Of a stretch of 8,137 bases of DNA, positions 1 to 6,351 are shown piece by piece. The notes beneath the pieces were generated by a model. That model made no database searches. It was not told where the DNA came from and saw only the letters and a program-made list of their open reading frames with translations. Source of the DNA: Oscillospiraceae bacterium. GTDB lineage: Bacteria; Bacillota; Clostridia; Oscillospirales; Ruminococcaceae. How positions within the stretch are numbered: the first letter of the stretch is position 1; the number at the start of each line of letters is the position of its first letter. Location of the stretch: the NCBI GenBank assembly GCA_017394475.1, contig JAFPYQ010000045.1, forward strand, positions 1-8,137, given 5' to 3'. A program made the position numbers and the translations under genes.

Positions 1-1497
1 GCTCCCGTAGTAGTTGTAATGGGACACGTTGACCACGGTAAGACCTCTTTGCTCGACTATATCCGCCATGCAAACGTTACATCTACGGAAGCGGGCGGTA
101 TCACACAGCATATCGGCGCATACCGTGTGAAGGTAGGGGATAAGAATATAACAGTCCTCGATACTCCCGGTCACGAAGCGTTCACAACCATGCGTGCAAG
201 AGGTGCGCAGGTAACAGATATAGCTATACTCGTAGTCGCTGCGGATGACGGCATCATGCCCCAGACCGTCGAGGCTATCAACCACGCAAAGGCAGCAGGC
301 GTATCCATCATCGTAGCCATGAACAAAATGGATAAGCCCGAGGCAAATCCCGACAAGGTAAAGCAGCAGCTCACCGAATACGGTCTCGTATGCGAGGACT
401 GGGGCGGAGATATAATCTGTGTTCCCGTTTCCGCAAAGACCGGTGAGGGCATAGATGACCTTCTCGAGAACGTTCTCCTTGTTGCCGAAGTCGCACAGCT
501 CCATGCAAATCCCGACAGGGCTGCAAAGGGTACTGTCATCGAGGCAAGACTTGACAAGGGCAGAGGTCCTATCGCAACTCTCCTCATCCAGAACGGTACG
601 CTCCACACAGGCGATGTTATCATCGCAGGCACAGCAGTCGGCCGTGTCCGCGTGATGACCAACGACAAGGGCGAGAGAGTAAAGGAAGCCGGTCCTTCCT
701 ACCCTGTTGAGATCACAGGTCTTGCAGAGGTGCCCTCCGCAGGTGATATATTCAATGCTGTTGCAGATGAGCGCCTTGCAAGAGAGCTCGTTGAACAGCG
801 TAAGCATGAGGCAAAGCAGGAACAGTTCAAGCAGTACCAGAAGGTTACTCTCGACAACCTGTTCTCACAGATAGAGCAGGGCGAGATAAAGGAACTCCCC
901 ATAATCGTAAAGGCAGACGTACAGGGCTCGGTGGAGGCAGTAAAGCAGTCGCTTGAAAAGCTCTCCAACGACGAGGTCAAGGTCAAGGTCATCCACGGTG
1001 CGGTGGGTGCAGTATCCGAGGGCGATGTAATGCTCGCCTCCGCTTCGAATGCCATCATCGTCGGATTCAATGTACGTCCCGATCCCGTTGCTGCGGACAA
1101 TGCAGAGCGTGACGGTGTGGATATAAGGCTCTACCGCATAATCTATGATGCGATAGAAGAGATATCCACCGCCATGAAGGGAATGCTCGCACCCAAATAC
1201 AGAGAGGTGCTCCACGGCAGGATCGAAGTCCGCCAGGTATACAAGATCTCCAATGTCGGACTTGTTGCGGGTTCCTATGTGCTCAACGGCAAAGTTACAA
1301 GAAACAGCCAGATCCGCGTAGTACGCGATGGTATAGTTATCGCAGAGGACAAGATGTCCTCCCTCAAGCGCTTCAAGGACGATGTGAAGGAAGTGGCAGA
1401 GGGTTACGAGTGCGGTATCACCCTTGATAAGTTCAACGATATCAAGGAAGGCGATATCTTCGAGGCATTCGTAATGGAAGAATACCAGGCTGAATGA
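1..1497 (+). CDS. infB: Translation initiation factor IF-2, C-terminal part (5' end outside window)
   Basis: IF2 is the GTPase that brings initiator fMet-tRNA to the 30S subunit and promotes joining of the 50S subunit. The frame is open from base 1 ([15 protein letters not shown]), so the ATG at 19 is internal and not the start; the N-terminal region is missing. Counting from base 1, the G motifs are all intact: G1 GHVDHGKT at residues 8-15, G2 GITQHIG at 33-39, G3 DTPGH at 54-58, G4 NKMD at 108-111 and G5 SAK at 144-146. A beta-barrel domain II follows, then the IF2-specific domain III ([13 protein letters not shown]) and the fMet-tRNA-binding domain IV ([20 protein letters not shown] and onwards to the C-terminus). 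About 498 residues are present and the C-terminus is complete, ending in TGA. rbfA begins 31 bases later, the usual Firmicutes neighbour. Identity is very secure; the missing N-terminus reflects only the window edge. Confidence 0.98.
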   Translation, partial: APVVVVMGHVDHGKTSLLDYIRHANVTSTEAGGITQHIGAYRVKVGDKNITVLDTPGHEAFTTMRARGAQVTDIAILVVAADDGIMPQTVEAINHAKAAGVSIIVAMNKMDKPEANPDKVKQQLTEYGLVCEDWGGDIICVPVSAKTGEGIDDLLENVLLVAEVAQLHANPDRAAKGTVIEARLDKGRGPIATLLIQNGTLHTGDVIIAGTAVGRVRVMTNDKGERVKEAGPSYPVEITGLAEVPSAGDIFNAVADERLARELVEQRKHEAKQEQFKQYQKVTLDNLFSQIEQGEIKELPIIVKADVQGSVEAVKQSLEKLSNDEVKVKVIHGAVGAVSEGDVMLASASNAIIVGFNVRPDPVAADNAERDGVDIRLYRIIYDAIEEISTAMKGMLAPKYREVLHGRIEVRQVYKISNVGLVAGSYVLNGKVTRNSQIRVVRDGIVIAEDKMSSLKRFKDDVKEVAEGYECGITLDKFNDIKEGDIFEAFVMEEYQAE

Positions 1498-1528
1498 CCC
1501 GACCTGTAAAGACATAAAGGAGAGAAAA

Positions 1529-1915
1529 ATGTCCGGTTTTAAGAATATCAGACTTTCTGAAGATATAAAACGTGAGATCTCAGGACTTATCGCAGAGAGA
1601 ATAAAAGACCCGAGAGTAAATGACGGACTTCTTTCTGTGGTAAGGATCGAGCTCTCGGGAGACGGATCACACTGCAAGGTGTACGTTTCCCACATACAGG
1701 GGGCAGAAAAGACAAAGGCAGCGGTAGAAGGTCTTGAAAGTGCTGCCTGGATAATCAAGAAGGAAACAGCCAACAAGCTGCACCTTAAGAAATGCCCCGA
1801 ATTCAAATTCATAGCAGATGATTCCATCGAGCACTCCGCATATATCTCAAAGATGCTCGAGAACGTTATCAAACAGGATGACCCCGCAGATACAACGGAA
1901 GAACAGGAGGGGTGA
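1529..1915 (+). CDS. rbfA: 30S ribosome-binding factor RbfA
   Basis: RbfA is a small KH-type RNA-binding protein that helps mature the 5' end of 16S rRNA and the 30S subunit in the cytoplasm. The 128-residue product has the family's expected length and landmarks: an N-terminal helix (RLSEDIKREISGLI), the DPRV motif at 27-30, the strand HCKVYVS at 48-54, and the C-terminal block P-x-F-x-F-IADDSIEHSAYISKML ending near residue 110. The tail (DDPADTTEEQEG) is acidic and probably disordered. The ATG at 1529 is preceded at good spacing by AAAGGAG (1516-1522), which supports this start. The gene lies between infB and the DHH phosphoesterase, as in many Firmicutes, and its last codons contain the ribosome-binding site of the next gene, so the two are probably translationally linked. 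Confidence 0.96.
   Translation: MSGFKNIRLSEDIKREISGLIAERIKDPRVNDGLLSVVRIELSGDGSHCKVYVSHIQGAEKTKAAVEGLESAAWIIKKETANKLHLKKCPEFKFIADDSIEHSAYISKMLENVIKQDDPADTTEEQEG
1905..1910 (+). promoter_or_regulatory. Ribosome-binding site of the DHH phosphoesterase gene, inside the rbfA 3' end
   Basis: AGGAGG lies within the final codons of rbfA, nine bases before the ATG at 1920. It decides the start of the phosphoesterase: the same frame is open upstream to 1818, but that earlier ATG is inside rbfA and has no such site, and the extra residues do not resemble the family. Confidence 0.8.
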
Positions 1916-1919
1916 TGCA

Positions 1920-2894
1920 ATGTCAAAAAATATCAGCTACAAGGACGCAGCCGAATTTTTCAGAACTCATGACAATTACTATATCCTGATACATCAGAAC
2001 CCCGACGGAGATGCCGTGGGAAGCGGCTTCGGTCTGTGCTTTGCGCTGAGGCTCCTGGGCAAAAAGGCCAATGTGATGTGCTCTGACCCTATCCCCGAAA
2101 AGTATTCGTATATACTGAAGGATTATGAGCCTCAGAAGTTCAATCACAAGACCACAGTATCCACCGACCTGCCCGATGTCAAACTGCTTGGCAAGGGGCT
2201 CTCGGGATATTCCGACTTCATAGAGCTGGCACTCGATCACCATAAGTCCAACACGGGCTTTGCCGATCTCACAGTGCAGGATCCTGCCGCATCATCGGCT
2301 TGTGAAGTGCTCTATGAGATACTTTCCGAGGGTGAGATACCCATCAGCAAAGAGACCGCACTGTGCATCTATACCGGTATCGCAACGGATACAGGGTGCT
2401 TCAAATATGAGTGTACCACTCCGAGATGCCACATTATCGCAGCAAAGCTGATAGAACAGTACATGCTGCCCATAGGGCGGATAAACCGCATCCTGTTCGA
2501 TATCAAATCCACAGAGAAGATGAAATTCGAGCAGAAGGTCATATCCGAGATGCAGGTGCTCCTTGACGGAAAGTGCGCTGTTATCACCATAAACCATTCC
2601 GATATGGAAAAATGCGGTGTGACGGAGCAGGATACGGAAGGCGTTGCGTCTTTGCCCATGCAGGTGCAGGGCATCGAGGTGGGCGTGACCCTCAGGGAAA
2701 AGGAAGAAAACAGATACAAGGTCTCGATGCGAAGCGCAGAGATAGTTGACTGTTCCGAGATCTGCAGGCGTTTCGGCGGCGGCGGCCATACAAGGGCGGC
2801 AGGCTGCATAATCGAAGGCGATGCGGATCAGGTGAGGATGAAGATCCTGGCGGCAGTCGCACCTATACTCGGCATCGACCTCTGGCTCGCATAA
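1920..2894 (+). CDS. nrnA: DHH/DHHA1 family phosphoesterase, NrnA-type nanoRNase / pAp phosphatase
   Basis: NrnA-type enzymes degrade RNA oligonucleotides of a few residues to mononucleotides and dephosphorylate 3'-phosphoadenosine 5'-phosphate; they are cytoplasmic and use two metal ions, usually Mn. The 324-residue product shows the DHH motifs in order: HQNPDGDAVGS at 25-35 (motif I), the STDLPD acidic segment around 81-86 (motif II), LDHH at 105-108 (motif III) and ATDTG at 155-159 (motif IV). The C-terminal DHHA1 substrate-binding domain carries the glycine-rich GGGGHTRAAG at 286-295. All visible metal ligands are present. The gene starts just after the rbfA stop and ends TAATG, its TAA sharing one base with the truB ATG. 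This position between rbfA and truB is typical of Firmicutes and supports the NrnA assignment. Substrate preference (nanoRNA, pAp or cyclic dinucleotide products) cannot be read from sequence alone. Confidence 0.9.
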   Translation: MSKNISYKDAAEFFRTHDNYYILIHQNPDGDAVGSGFGLCFALRLLGKKANVMCSDPIPEKYSYILKDYEPQKFNHKTTVSTDLPDVKLLGKGLSGYSDFIELALDHHKSNTGFADLTVQDPAASSACEVLYEILSEGEIPISKETALCIYTGIATDTGCFKYECTTPRCHIIAAKLIEQYMLPIGRINRILFDIKSTEKMKFEQKVISEMQVLLDGKCAVITINHSDMEKCGVTEQDTEGVASLPMQVQGIEVGVTLREKEENRYKVSMRSAEIVDCSEICRRFGGGGHTRAAGCIIEGDADQVRMKILAAVAPILGIDLWLA

Positions 2895-3802
2895 TGGATA
2901 ATACAGCGATCAACAGCGGCATCCTCTGTATGGACAAGCCCGCAGGCTTCACATCCTTCGATGTGGTGGCAAAGCTGCGGGGTATACTGGGGATACGAAA
3001 GATAGGCCACATGGGCACCCTTGATCCCATGGCGACAGGCGTCCTGGTGGTGCTCATCGGAAATGCCGCAAGAGCATCAGACATAACATCCTTCCATGAC
3101 AAGAGATACCGTGCAGGCTTTCGCATGGGAGCAGTATCCGATACACAGGACATAACTGGAAATGTGACGGAGACAGGCGCTCCCCTGCCGGATGCGGATG
3201 CTCTCCGCTCCGCTGTGGATACATTCCTGGGTGATATCGAGCAGATACCGCCCATGTATTCAGCAGTACAGATAAACGGAAAGCGGCTGTATCAGCTTGC
3301 CCGCGAAGGCAAGACCGTAGAACGGAAGTCCCGCAGTGCCACGATCTACGAGCTCATCACGGAGGATTACGACCCGGTCACGGGCGAGGGCACAGTAATG
3401 GCGTATGTTTCAAAGGGAACATATATCCGCACCCTCATAAATGACATAGGCGAAAAATGCGGCTGCGGGGCGGTCATGACCTCCCTGCGCAGGATATATG
3501 CCAACGGATTTGACATATCACAGTGCCACAGCTTTGATGAGCTGCAGCAGATAAAAAACGGTGACGGCGACTTCTCAAAAGTCCTGCTGCCGACGGATAT
3601 GCTCTTTTCCGACCTTGACGGCATCACCCTGTCCGAAAAAATGACGCAGCGTTATCTGAACGGTGCCCCCGTAAGCCCCGAAATACCTGAGGGCAGCGAA
3701 AAGGAACTGTTCAGGATCTATGACTGCGACAAGAAACTCCTCGGCATAGGGCAATTTGACAGGGAGACAAATGAACTGCGCGTTAAGAAAAATCTGAGAT
3801 GA
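2894..3802 (+). CDS. truB: tRNA pseudouridine(55) synthase TruB
   Basis: TruB isomerises uridine 55 in the T-loop of most tRNAs to pseudouridine and also acts as a tRNA-folding chaperone. The 302-residue product contains motif I KPAGFTSF (15-22), motif II with the catalytic aspartate in GHMGTLDPMATGVLVV (Asp44), the YRAGFRMG segment (Tyr72), the IPPMYSAVQINGKRLYQLAREG block (118-139) and SKGTYIRTL (173-181). A short C-terminal PUA-like region follows. Length is normal. The ATG overlaps the previous stop codon by one base (TAATG) and has no obvious Shine-Dalgarno sequence, so translation probably depends on ribosomes finishing the upstream gene. It ends in TGA, 15 bases before ribF, the usual downstream neighbour of truB in Firmicutes. 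Confidence 0.97.
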   Translation: MDNTAINSGILCMDKPAGFTSFDVVAKLRGILGIRKIGHMGTLDPMATGVLVVLIGNAARASDITSFHDKRYRAGFRMGAVSDTQDITGNVTETGAPLPDADALRSAVDTFLGDIEQIPPMYSAVQINGKRLYQLAREGKTVERKSRSATIYELITEDYDPVTGEGTVMAYVSKGTYIRTLINDIGEKCGCGAVMTSLRRIYANGFDISQCHSFDELQQIKNGDGDFSKVLLPTDMLFSDLDGITLSEKMTQRYLNGAPVSPEIPEGSEKELFRIYDCDKKLLGIGQFDRETNELRVKKNLR

Positions 3803-3817
3803 TACCTGTCTGTTATT

Positions 3818-4699
3818 ATGGGAACTACTATCGCACTTGGCATATTTGACGGCGTTCACACAGGGCACAGACGTGTCCTTGAAAATGCCGCAAGCTATGC
3901 ATCACAACACGGAGCCAAAGCGGCTGTCTGCACCTTCGATACTTCGACTGTCTCCACTAAGGGAGCGGATTTCCTGCCCATCTACAGTGATGAGATAAAA
4001 TGTGAAAAGATAAGAGCCCTCGGCATAACTGAGATACATTCCCTCGATTTCGCGAAGGTGCGTGATATCTCCTCACAGAGCTTCATAACCGATATACTCG
4101 TTTCACAGCTTCATGCTGAGAATGTGGTGTGCGGACTGGATTTCAGGTTCGGAAGGCACGCATCGGGCGGTATCGAAGAGCTTGAAAAAGCGGGACAGCA
4201 GCTGGGGTTTACTCTCACTGTCACGGATGATGTATCTGTGGGCAACAGAAAAATATCCTCCTCACGGATACGCACATATATACGCGAGGGCAATATAAAG
4301 ACAGCAAACCTGCTGCTCGGTGATACATACTTCATCAGAGGCGAGGTCATACACGGCAATCGCATAGGGACAAAAATGAACTATCCAACCGCTAATATCG
4401 CCCTTGATGAAAAGCTGGTAATGCCGCGCTACGGCGTATATGCAGTATATTCCGAAATAAACGGCAGGAGAGCGGCAGGGGCTGCAAATGTGGGCGTAAA
4501 GCCTACTGTGGGCAGTGACAGACCGCTCTGCGAGGTACACTTTTTTGACGATATGCCGTCACTCTACGGGGAAAGGCTCGATATACACTTTGTGGATTTC
4601 ATCCGCCCCGAAATGCGGTTTGACGGTGTAGACAGTCTTTTTGAACAGATACACTATGATGAGAAGATCATCAGAAAGATACTTTCATCAATAAAATGA
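3818..4699 (+). CDS. ribF: Bifunctional riboflavin kinase / FAD synthetase RibF
   Basis: RibF phosphorylates riboflavin to FMN and adenylates FMN to FAD. In the 293-residue product the N-terminal FMN adenylyltransferase domain shows GIFDGVHTGHR (8-18), CGLDFRFGRHASGG (105-118) and SSSRIRTYIREGNI (147-160). The C-terminal riboflavin kinase domain shows YPTANI (189-194), AANVGVKPT (222-230) and CEVHFFDDMPSLYGERL (238-254), including the conserved glutamate. Two departures from the E. coli-like form are visible. Only seven residues precede the GIFDG motif, and the frame is closed upstream by a stop at 3800, so no longer start is possible. The usual TFxPHP segment reads TFDTSTV. There is no clear Shine-Dalgarno sequence before ATG 3818, so coupling to truB 15 bases upstream is likely. 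The TGA stop overlaps the first possible gltX ATG. Confidence 0.95.
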   Translation: MGTTIALGIFDGVHTGHRRVLENAASYASQHGAKAAVCTFDTSTVSTKGADFLPIYSDEIKCEKIRALGITEIHSLDFAKVRDISSQSFITDILVSQLHAENVVCGLDFRFGRHASGGIEELEKAGQQLGFTLTVTDDVSVGNRKISSSRIRTYIREGNIKTANLLLGDTYFIRGEVIHGNRIGTKMNYPTANIALDEKLVMPRYGVYAVYSEINGRRAAGAANVGVKPTVGSDRPLCEVHFFDDMPSLYGERLDIHFVDFIRPEMRFDGVDSLFEQIHYDEKIIRKILSSIK

Positions 4700-4704
4700 A
4701 GGAA
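4699..4704 (+). promoter_or_regulatory. Ribosome-binding site that decides the gltX start
   Basis: The purine run AAGGAA, partly overlapping the ribF stop codon, lies about eight bases before ATG 4711 and favours it over ATG 4696, which overlaps the ribF TGA and would add only five residues (MKENT). The family's N-terminal motif R-x-R-F-A-P-S-P-T-G begins at residue 5 from the 4711 start, also the normal distance. Confidence 0.6.
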
Positions 4705-4710
4705 AATACG

Positions 4711-6162
4711 ATGAATAAGATAAGAACACGATTTGCACCGTCCCCTACGGGATTCATGCACATCGGTAATCTGAGAACAGCTATATACACCTATATACTG
4801 GCAAGAAAATCCGGCGGTGACTTTATCCTCAGGATCGAGGATACAGATACCGAAAGATATGTAGAGGGCGCAGTGGAGAAGATCTACGACACCCTCCGCA
4901 CCTGCGGGCTCAACTGGGACGAAGGCCCTGATATCGGCGGACCTGTGGGCCCCTACATACAGTCTGAAAGAGATGTCTATGTAAAGCACGCAGAACAGCT
5001 GGTGGCAGAAGGCAAGGCTTATTACTGCTTCTGCACAAAGGAGCGCCTTGATGAGCTCCATGCTGCACAGAAGGCAGCCAACCTTTCAAACCGCACATAC
5101 GACGGCCACTGCCGCGATCTGCCCGCAGATGAGGTAAAGCGCCTTCTCGATGCAGGCACTCCCCATGTCATCAGGCAGAAGATGCCCAAGGAAGGCACCA
5201 CCACTTTCCACGATGTGCTCTACGGTGACATCACCGTGGAAAATGAGATACTCGACGATCAGATACTCATAAAGGCTGACGGCATGCCCACATACAACTT
5301 TGCAAATGTTGTGGACGATCACCTCATGGGCATAACCCATGTTGTAAGAGGCAATGAATACCTCTCCTCCGCCGCTAAGTACAATCTCCTCTATGAGGCA
5401 TTCGGCTGGGATATCCCCGAATACATCCATGTTGAGCATATCATGAGGGATGCACAGCACAAGCTCTCCAAGCGTGACGGTGATGCATACTTCGGCGATT
5501 TCGTTGAAAAGGGCTTCTATGTCCCTGCCATAATCAACTATATCGCACTGCTGGGCTGGGCTCCCAAGGGCGAGAACGAGATATTCACCTTGGATGAGCT
5601 GGTACAGGAATTCGATATATCGGGCCTTTCCAAATCTCCCGCCATATTCGATATACAGAAGATGACCGCCATAAATGCAGAGCATCTGCGCAGGCTCCCC
5701 CACGATGAGTTCAAGGCTGTTGCCCTGCCCTACATCAGGCAGACCTGCAAGCGCACCGATATAGATGTGGATGTGCTCATAAAGGCACTGCAGCCGAGAG
5801 TCGAGCTGCTCACCGACATCCCCGAGAAGGTGGATTTCATCGACACTCTGCGTGAATACTCCGATGACCTGTACTTCAACAAGAAAATGAAGACAGATCC
5901 GGAGACCGCACTGGAGGCGCTGAACATCATCAAGCCCATACTCGAAGGTGTGACCGACTGGAACGAGGAGAACATCCATTCCGCACTCTTTGCCGAGATC
6001 GAGAAGCGCGGAGTAAAGAACGGCTTTATGCTCTGGCCCCTGCGTGTGGCACTTTCGGGCAAGCCCCTCACTCCCGGCGGCGGTATCGAGCTTGCTGCCA
6101 TACTCGGCAAGGAAGAGAGCATCAGAAGAGTGGAAAAGGGCATAGAACAGCTCACTAAATAA
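4711..6162 (+). CDS. gltX: Glutamyl-tRNA synthetase GltX
   Basis: GluRS is a class I aminoacyl-tRNA synthetase that attaches glutamate to tRNA-Glu; in bacteria without GlnRS a non-discriminating form also charges tRNA-Gln for later amidation. The 483-residue product has RFAPSPTGFMHIGNLRTA at its N-terminus, with HIGN (17-20) as the HIGH motif, then RIEDTDTERY (41-50), the active-site region PTYNFANVVDDHLMGITHVV (193-212) and KLSKR (251-255) as the KMSKS motif. A possible zinc-binding set is Cys106, Cys108, Tyr130 and Cys134. The helical anticodon-binding region follows and length is normal for bacterial GluRS. ATG 4696 is an alternative start adding five residues. Close packing with ribF suggests transcription with the infB operon; I see no T-box or other leader. 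Discriminating versus non-discriminating behaviour cannot be judged here. Confidence 0.96.
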   Translation: MNKIRTRFAPSPTGFMHIGNLRTAIYTYILARKSGGDFILRIEDTDTERYVEGAVEKIYDTLRTCGLNWDEGPDIGGPVGPYIQSERDVYVKHAEQLVAEGKAYYCFCTKERLDELHAAQKAANLSNRTYDGHCRDLPADEVKRLLDAGTPHVIRQKMPKEGTTTFHDVLYGDITVENEILDDQILIKADGMPTYNFANVVDDHLMGITHVVRGNEYLSSAAKYNLLYEAFGWDIPEYIHVEHIMRDAQHKLSKRDGDAYFGDFVEKGFYVPAIINYIALLGWAPKGENEIFTLDELVQEFDISGLSKSPAIFDIQKMTAINAEHLRRLPHDEFKAVALPYIRQTCKRTDIDVDVLIKALQPRVELLTDIPEKVDFIDTLREYSDDLYFNKKMKTDPETALEALNIIKPILEGVTDWNEENIHSALFAEIEKRGVKNGFMLWPLRVALSGKPLTPGGGIELAAILGKEESIRRVEKGIEQLTK

Positions 6163-6195
6163 GGTGATTTTCATATATTCTCCCGTAAACTTTCA

Positions 6196-6223
6196 CTGTT
6201 ATTTCACAAAGCAGTAGTATAAT
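6196..6223 (+). promoter_or_regulatory. Predicted sigma-A-type promoter for the ABC transporter unit
   Basis: The sequence TATAAT at 6218-6223 is a perfect consensus -10 box. The best -35 candidate is weak, CTGTTA at 6196-6201 with a 16-base spacer, and there is no extended -10 TG. Transcription would begin near 6230, giving a leader of about 75 bases before ATG 6304. This lies in the longest gap of the window, between gltX and the ABC ATPase. The poor -35 suggests a modest or activator-assisted promoter. Confidence 0.5.
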
Positions 6224-6229
6224 CTACTG
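6212..6229. repeat. Perfect inverted repeat enclosing the -10 box (possible operator)
   Basis: CAGTAG (6212-6217) and CTACTG (6224-6229) are exact reverse complements separated by six bases that are themselves TATAAT. The outer flanking pair is G-T, so the perfect arms stop at six bases. There is no following T-run, so it is not a convincing intrinsic terminator for gltX. Its placement over the -10 box is what a repressor-binding operator would look like; many small transporter operons in Firmicutes are controlled this way, for example by GntR/YtrA-type repressors, but nothing here identifies the protein. Confidence 0.5.
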
Positions 6230-6231
6230 TG

Positions 6232-6247
6232 GCGATACAGCGATACC
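6232..6247. repeat. Short tandem direct repeat in the ABC-unit leader
   Basis: GCGATAC occurs twice in tandem with an 8-base period (6232-6238 and 6240-6246), just downstream of the predicted -10 box. It is short and may be chance; it is recorded because it lies at the predicted transcription start. Confidence 0.3.
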
Positions 6248-6268
6248 GCGCGGAATATGGCTGCGGTA
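6244..6268 (+). other. Small hairpin candidate in the 5' leader of the ABC unit
   Basis: TACCGC (6244-6249) pairs with GCGGTA (6263-6268) across a 13-base loop. A competing pairing of GAATAT (6253-6258) with ATATTC (6272-6277) overlaps it. Both are six base pairs. No T-run follows, so neither is a terminator; a known riboswitch fold is not recognised. Confidence 0.3.
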
Positions 6269-6288
6269 AGAATATTCTGGCTACTGCC

Positions 6289-6293
6289 GGAGG
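6289..6293 (+). promoter_or_regulatory. Shine-Dalgarno sequence for the expected ABC ATPase start
   Basis: GGAGG lies ten bases before ATG 6304. It marks 6304 as the native start of the ATPase even though that frame meets a TAG at codon 11. No comparable site precedes the downstream GTG at 6352. Confidence 0.7.
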
Positions 6294-6303
6294 CTTCAAA
6301 AAA

Positions 6304-6336
6304 ATGATAGAAGTAAAACATCTGACTAAAAACTAG
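6304..6336 (+). other. Native 5' end of the ABC ATPase gene, interrupted by in-frame TAG
   Basis: ATG 6304 reads MIEVKHLTKN and then TAG at 6334-6336, followed in the same frame by ASKLAVNDISFTVNDGEILG and the rest of the ATPase. The ten residues are the canonical first strand of an ABC ATPase of this type, where the consensus runs LTK-x-Y-G. The stop therefore replaces the A-loop tyrosine that stacks on the ATP adenine. TAC to TAG is one substitution, which would give KNYASKLAVND. As written, only a 10-residue peptide is made from this start unless the stop is read through. Confidence 0.75.
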
Positions 6337-6351
6337 GCCTCGAAGCTGGCG

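Noticed and set aside
19..21. ATG at 19 as the start of infB
   Set aside because: The frame is open to base 1 with conserved residues (APVVVV) before it, and this ATG lies at the beginning of the G1 loop, so it is internal.
865..1926. Long open frame on the - strand (353 codons) opposite infB and rbfA
   Set aside because: It spans two well-supported + strand genes and their gap, shows no recognisable domain or start signal, and is explained by the codon bias of the sense genes, which rarely place stop complements in that frame.
3803..3817. FMN riboswitch controlling ribF
   Set aside because: Only 15 bases separate truB and ribF, too few for an FMN aptamer, and nothing resembling one lies in the upstream coding sequence.
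5086..6174. Long open frame on the - strand (362 codons) opposite gltX
   Set aside because: It mirrors the gltX coding sequence; the peptide has no family motifs and the sense strand is clearly GluRS.
6164..6216. Short GTG-initiated leader peptide after gltX
   Set aside because: It would have 17 codons, no ribosome-binding site of its own and no runs of a regulatory amino acid.
6212..6229. Intrinsic terminator of gltX
   Set aside because: The stem is only six base pairs with a six-base loop, is AT-rich at its top, and lacks a downstream T-run.
6334..6336. TAG reassigned to an amino acid in this organism
   Set aside because: None of the six other complete or 3'-complete genes has an internal TAG in over 6 kb of coding sequence, and the expected residue is a one-base neighbour of TAG. 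Their stops are TGA or TAA, but absence of TAG among so few stops is uninformative.
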